Positions 7,190-10,042 of a DNA stretch of 10,042 nt are shown piece by piece; the stretch's first letter is position 1; every line of letters starts with the position of its first letter. A program made the position numbers and the translations under genes. Source of the DNA: Verrucomicrobiota bacterium. Its GTDB lineage: Bacteria > Verrucomicrobiota > Verrucomicrobiia > Chthoniobacterales > Terrimicrobiaceae. The stretch lies in the NCBI GenBank assembly GCA_026398285.1, contig JAPLTI010000159.1:1-10042 (forward strand), read 5' to 3'. The notes under the pieces are model-generated. The model saw nothing but the letters and a program-made list of their open reading frames with translations, was not told the DNA's origin and did no database searches.

Positions 7190-7818
7190 TTGCCGAGTCG
7201 GGATTTCACGACGCGTCGGGCCTCTGCTATGAGCAGGCTGCACGCATCGATGCAAAGGAGGGGAATTTCTTTTTCCTTGATTGGAACAACCGGCGGTGCG
7301 GCCTCGACAGGGATTGGCCACTGGATGCAGCGCAGACAACCGGGCGTGCACAGTGAGTCGACAATGCCCTGCGCCTCCTCGTCCGTGATCAATCCCGTAA
7401 CGCGATACATGCCGGTCTGGCGGTTCACCGTCTGCCGCAGGGGCGAGGCGATCTTCTCGCCGCGCAGGAGCGCCCGCCAGTTCGCCAGCGCGGCGGGGTA
7501 GAGGAGATCCAACGCCAGGTGCAATTCCGCCAGCGAAGCAACGCGAAGAGCCCATCCATGCTTCAGGTTCGGCCCGGTTTTGAGCGGACGGTAGGCGCCG
7601 GCGTCGTCGTAGAGTGCAATGGCGGCCGCATCATGCGGGTTCTGAAAAATTTCCAAATCTTCTCTCCCGGCATCCTCGGCGTGGCTGATGAGAAATTCCT
7701 CACCTTCGGCTTTGAAAATAGCCTGCCCGATTTTGTGATAGCCCTCGCCAACGGCCGCAGCCAGAAGGTCGCGGAGGGTGGATGAGGCGGCGGATGTGAG
7801 AGTCGATGAATAATTCAC
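7186..7818 (-). CDS. DR2241-like Fe-S cluster protein, stand-alone
   Basis: This 210-residue predicted cytoplasmic protein has no signal peptide or TM segment. It matches, by my recollection of the family, the DR2241 region attached to CbiX-like chelatases in Deinococcus: DDAGAYRPLKTGPNLKHGWA (71-90), LDLLYPAALANWRA (103-116), NRQTGMYRVTG (132-142), then a cysteine-rich C-terminus. Cysteines are at 157, 161, 164, 189 and 193 (CX3CX2C-X24-CX3C), enough for one 4Fe-4S cluster with a spare. No chelatase domain is present. The start is GTG (7816-7818); an in-frame stop lies 13 codons upstream and no ATG occurs between, so GTG is the only reasonable start, though its ribosome site is weak. It is the first gene of the operon with the kinase (GTGA overlap) and sits 69 nt after the groEL terminator. 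I see no convincing promoter in that gap. A redox, iron or tetrapyrrole-related role in signalling is inferred from context only. Confidence 0.8.
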   Translation of the reverse strand: MNYSSTLTSAASSTLRDLLAAAVGEGYHKIGQAIFKAEGEEFLISHAEDAGREDLEIFQNPHDAAAIALYDDAGAYRPLKTGPNLKHGWALRVASLAELHLALDLLYPAALANWRALLRGEKIASPLRQTVNRQTGMYRVTGLITDEEAQGIVDSLCTPGCLRCIQWPIPVEAAPPVVPIKEKEIPLLCIDACSLLIAEARRVVKSRLGK

Positions 7819-7887
7819 GGGTGCCGACGAGCCTGCCTTGCGGTGGGTTCTTATTCAAGCCGCCATCTTGCGACCGGATCTATGGGT

Positions 7888-7922
7888 AAAAACAAAACAG
7901 CCGGGTTCTTGCGAACCCGGCT
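7888..7922 (-). terminator. Intrinsic terminator of groES-groEL
   Basis: Read on the minus strand, a perfect 10-bp stem AGCCGGGTTC / GAACCCGGCT (plus 7899-7908 and 7913-7922) with a GCAA tetraloop is followed at once by GTTTTGTTTTTA. It starts 39 nt after the groEL stop codon. The tract on the other side (plus strand) is much less T-rich, so it works mainly in the groEL direction and separates the chaperonin operon from the Fe-S/kinase operon. Confidence 0.93.
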
Positions 7923-7961
7923 GAGTTGTTGAGTTTTGGCTTTGGGCCAGAGTGGCTGGAC

Positions 7962-9602
7962 TTAGTAGTCCATGCCGCCCATTCCACCCATTCCGCCGCC
8001 CGGAGGCATGGCGGGAGCTTTGTCCTTCTCGGGGAGCTCGGTGATGAGAGCTTCCGTGGTGAGGAGGAGTCCGCTGATGGATGCGGCGTTTTGAAGCGCG
8101 CTGCGTGTCACTTTGGCTGGGTCAACGACGCCGGCTTTGATGAGGTCCACATATTCGCCGGTGGCGACATTGTAGCCTTCTGCGCCGGAGCGTTTCTTGA
8201 CTTCCTGCACGATGAGTGCGCCTTCCTGGCCGGCGTTGTCGGCGAGGGTGCGGAGCGGTTGCTCGATGGCGCGGCGGATGATGCCTGCACCGATCGCTTC
8301 GTCACCGCTGAGTTTGAGTTTGTCCAGAGCTGCCTGAGCGCGGATGAGAGCGACGCCGCCGCCGGGGACGATGCCTTCTTCCACCGCTGCGCGGGTGGCG
8401 TGGAGGGCGTCTTCGACGCGGGCTTTCTTCTCTTTCATCTCGGTCTCGGTAGCTGCACCGACATTGATCACGGCAACGCCTCCTGCGAGCTTGGCGAGGC
8501 GCTCTTGGAGCTTCTCGCGGTCGTAGTCGCTGGTGGTTTCCTCAATCTGGCGGCGGATTTGACCCACGCGGCCTTGGATGTCAGCGCCTGTGCCTTCGCC
8601 TTCGATGATGGTGGTGTTTTCTTTGTCCACCACGATGCGCTTGGCGCGGCCGAGGTCCTCAAGTGTGAGGCTCTCGAGCTTGATGCCGAGGTCGTCGGTG
8701 ATGAGGCGTCCGCCTGTGAGGACGGCGATGTCTTCGAGCATGGCCTTGCGGCGGTCGCCGAAGCCAGGAGCCTTGACGGCGCAGACTTGGAGCGTGCCAC
8801 GGAGTTTGTTGACCACGAGGGTCGCGAGGGCTTCGCCTTCGACATCTTCCGCGATGATGAGGAAAGGTTTGCCGGTTTTGGCAATCTTCTCGAGGATCGG
8901 GAGCAGGTCTTTGAGGCTGCTGATTTTCTTCTCGTGGATGAGGATGTAGGCTCCGTCGAAGGAAACCTCGAGGCTCTCGGCGCTCGTCACGAAGTAGGGC
9001 GAGAGGTAGCCTTTGTCGAACTGCATACCTTCGACGACGTCGAGGGTGGTTTCGATCGATTTGGCTTCTTCAACCGTGATCGTGCCGTCTTTGCCGACTT
9101 TGTCCATCGCATCGGCGATGATCTGGCCGATGGTGGTGTCCCAGTTGGCGGAAACAGTTGCCACTTGTGCGATCTCGGAGCTGTCTTTCACCTTCTTCGC
9201 GATCTTGGCGAGTTCGGCTGTGATGGCTTCCACGGCTTTGTCGATGCCGCGCTTGAGGTTGGTCGGGTTGGCGCCTGCGGTTACATTCTTGAGGCCTTCG
9301 CGATAGATCGCTTCGGCGAGAACGGTCGCTGTGGTGGTGCCGTCGCCAGCGGTGTCGCTGGTTTTGCTGGAGACCTCACGGATGAGCTGTGCGCCCATGT
9401 TTTCGTAAGGGCACTCGAGTTCGACTTCCTTGGCGACAGTGACGCCATCCTTGGTGATGGTCGGACTGCCGAATTTTTTGTCGAGGATGACGTTGCGTCC
9501 TGATGGCCCGAGGGTTGCTTTGACGGCGCGTGCGAGTTTCTCGACACCGCGAAGGAGCGCGTGGCGTGCTGCTTCGTCGAATAGTAGTTGTTTTGCTGCC
9601 AT
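7962..9602 (-). CDS. groEL: Chaperonin GroEL (60 kDa subunit)
   Basis: This 546-residue subunit of the tetradecameric ATP-driven folding chamber works in the cytoplasm with GroES. Length and sequence are full and normal. The start MAAKQLLFDEAARHALLRGV and ATLGPSGRNVILDKKFGSP are typical. The ATP site TAGDGTTTATVLAE (84-97) includes Asp87. The family signature AAVEEGIVPGGG is present, and the C-terminus is the usual flexible Gly/Met repeat ending GGMGGMDY. It lies 43 nt after groES in a bicistronic unit that ends at the terminator at 7888-7922. The spacer before the ATG is very AT-rich and has no Shine-Dalgarno sequence. A long stop-free frame on the opposite strand (7926-9503) is a coding shadow. 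Confidence 0.99.
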   Translation of the reverse strand: MAAKQLLFDEAARHALLRGVEKLARAVKATLGPSGRNVILDKKFGSPTITKDGVTVAKEVELECPYENMGAQLIREVSSKTSDTAGDGTTTATVLAEAIYREGLKNVTAGANPTNLKRGIDKAVEAITAELAKIAKKVKDSSEIAQVATVSANWDTTIGQIIADAMDKVGKDGTITVEEAKSIETTLDVVEGMQFDKGYLSPYFVTSAESLEVSFDGAYILIHEKKISSLKDLLPILEKIAKTGKPFLIIAEDVEGEALATLVVNKLRGTLQVCAVKAPGFGDRRKAMLEDIAVLTGGRLITDDLGIKLESLTLEDLGRAKRIVVDKENTTIIEGEGTGADIQGRVGQIRRQIEETTSDYDREKLQERLAKLAGGVAVINVGAATETEMKEKKARVEDALHATRAAVEEGIVPGGGVALIRAQAALDKLKLSGDEAIGAGIIRRAIEQPLRTLADNAGQEGALIVQEVKKRSGAEGYNVATGEYVDLIKAGVVDPAKVTRSALQNAASISGLLLTTEALITELPEKDKAPAMPPGGGMGGMGGMDY

Positions 9603-9645
9603 GTGATTAATTTTTTAAGTTTTAAATATTACGTTTCAGTTGTGA

Positions 9646-9942
9646 TTAGCCAATGATGCCGAGGATGTCGTCCTCACGCATGATCGTGTAGGATTCGCCT
9701 TCGACTTTCACTTCGGTGCCGCCGTATTTGGATACGAGGACTTTGTCGCCGATTTTTACGGTGAACTCGATGAGCTTGCCGTCGTCATCGCGCTTGCCGG
9801 TGCCGAGGGCTACGACTTGGGCTTCCTGTGGTTTCTCTTTTGCTGAGTCAGGAATAATGATCCCGCCTTTGCTGATTTCCTTCTCTTCGAGCGGCTTTAC
9901 GAGCACGCGGTCTCCGAGAGGTCTGATGTTTGGGTTTGCCAT
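9646..9942 (-). CDS. groES: Co-chaperonin GroES (10 kDa subunit)
   Basis: This 98-residue lid protein forms a heptamer that caps the GroEL cavity. NIRPLGDRVLVKPLEEKE is the family N-terminus. The mobile-loop region EEKEISKGGIIIPDSAKEKP (18-37) includes the hydrophobic GroEL contact triplet III. VKIGDKVLVSKYGGTEVKVE and the end REDDILGIIG are also typical. It is first in the groES-groEL operon. The ATG at 9942 is preceded by an A/C-rich leader without a Shine-Dalgarno site. No CIRCE operator (TTAGCACTC-N9-GAGTGCTAA) is present in the 100 upstream bases visible, but another inverted repeat is (9981-10005). Confidence 0.99.
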   Translation of the reverse strand: MANPNIRPLGDRVLVKPLEEKEISKGGIIIPDSAKEKPQEAQVVALGTGKRDDDGKLIEFTVKIGDKVLVSKYGGTEVKVEGESYTIMREDDILGIIG

Positions 9943-9980
9943 GTGGTTATGTGTCGTTTTGTTGGTTTTGTTTTTAACAG

Positions 9981-10005
9981 GCTTCAGTCCTGTGCGAACT
10001 GGAGC
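9981..10005 (-). promoter_or_regulatory. Inverted repeat upstream of groES with CIRCE-like spacing
   Basis: GCTTCAGT (9981-9988) and ACTGGAGC (9998-10005) form an 8-9-8 inverted repeat with one mismatch (7 of 8 pairs; G-U in RNA), starting 38 nt upstream of the groES ATG. It is enclosed by TTTAACA (9973-9979) and TGTTAAA (10010-10016). The 9-nt spacer matches CIRCE geometry, but the arm sequence does not match the CIRCE consensus. It could be an operator or part of the leader; no sure -35/-10 pair is seen around it. Confidence 0.35.
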
Positions 10006-10042
10006 GGTTTGTTAAAGTGGTTGGGATTCGCCTGAGTATTTG

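Noticed and set aside
7190..7555. In-frame upstream extension of the histidine kinase by 122 codons
   Set aside because: It overlaps the Fe-S gene in another frame, gives an Arg/Pro/Ala-rich non-domain sequence, and the GTG at 7189 makes a perfect 4-nt overlap with the preceding stop.
7926..9503. 525-codon open frame on the plus strand opposite groEL
   Set aside because: It is the mirror of groEL codon bias. Its product is low in sense motifs and rich in Asp, Glu, Phe and Gly. Similar antisense frames of chaperone genes have been misnamed as glutamate dehydrogenase.
9943..10042. Classic CIRCE (HrcA) operator before groES
   Set aside because: No TTAGCACTC-N9-GAGTGCTAA or close variant is present in the visible 100 bases.

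Overview
The window looks like core chromosome of a Gram-negative, GC-rich bacterium, most likely a member of the Verrucomicrobiota (PVC group). I infer this from the NrdA and GroEL sequence style, from several start codons without a clear Shine-Dalgarno site, and from a stand-alone DR2241-type Fe-S protein beside a FixJ-like two-component system. The phylum is a moderate-confidence guess and no species can be named. I see no mobile elements, tRNA or rRNA genes, or CRISPR arrays.

Left part (1-2968, plus strand): the 3' end of a class I ribonucleotide reductase large subunit (nrdA), a cyclic-nucleotide-binding-fold protein with no DNA-binding domain, a small secreted protein built of two PepSY-like halves, and a TlyA-family rRNA 2'-O-methyltransferase. 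The last three are closely spaced and may be co-transcribed.

Right part (2965-10042, all minus strand, read from right to left): groES and groEL come first, closed by a strong intrinsic terminator at 7888-7922. A tight three-gene operon follows, joined by two 4-nt start/stop overlaps. It encodes a DR2241-like Fe-S protein, a seven-TM/PAS sensor histidine kinase and a FixJ/NarL-type response regulator. A 281-bp intergenic region comes next. It holds a consensus -10 box with no -35 box and, in place of the -35 box, a dyad suited to a response regulator. The last gene is an outer-membrane beta-barrel protein that converges on tlyA, their stop codons overlapping by 4 bp.

The most interesting unit is 2965-7818. 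The sequence suggests a signalling module in which a cytoplasmic Fe-S protein and a membrane kinase feed a response regulator that switches on the adjacent outer-membrane protein through an activator-dependent promoter. The gene layout and motifs are visible in the sequence; the functional link is inference.
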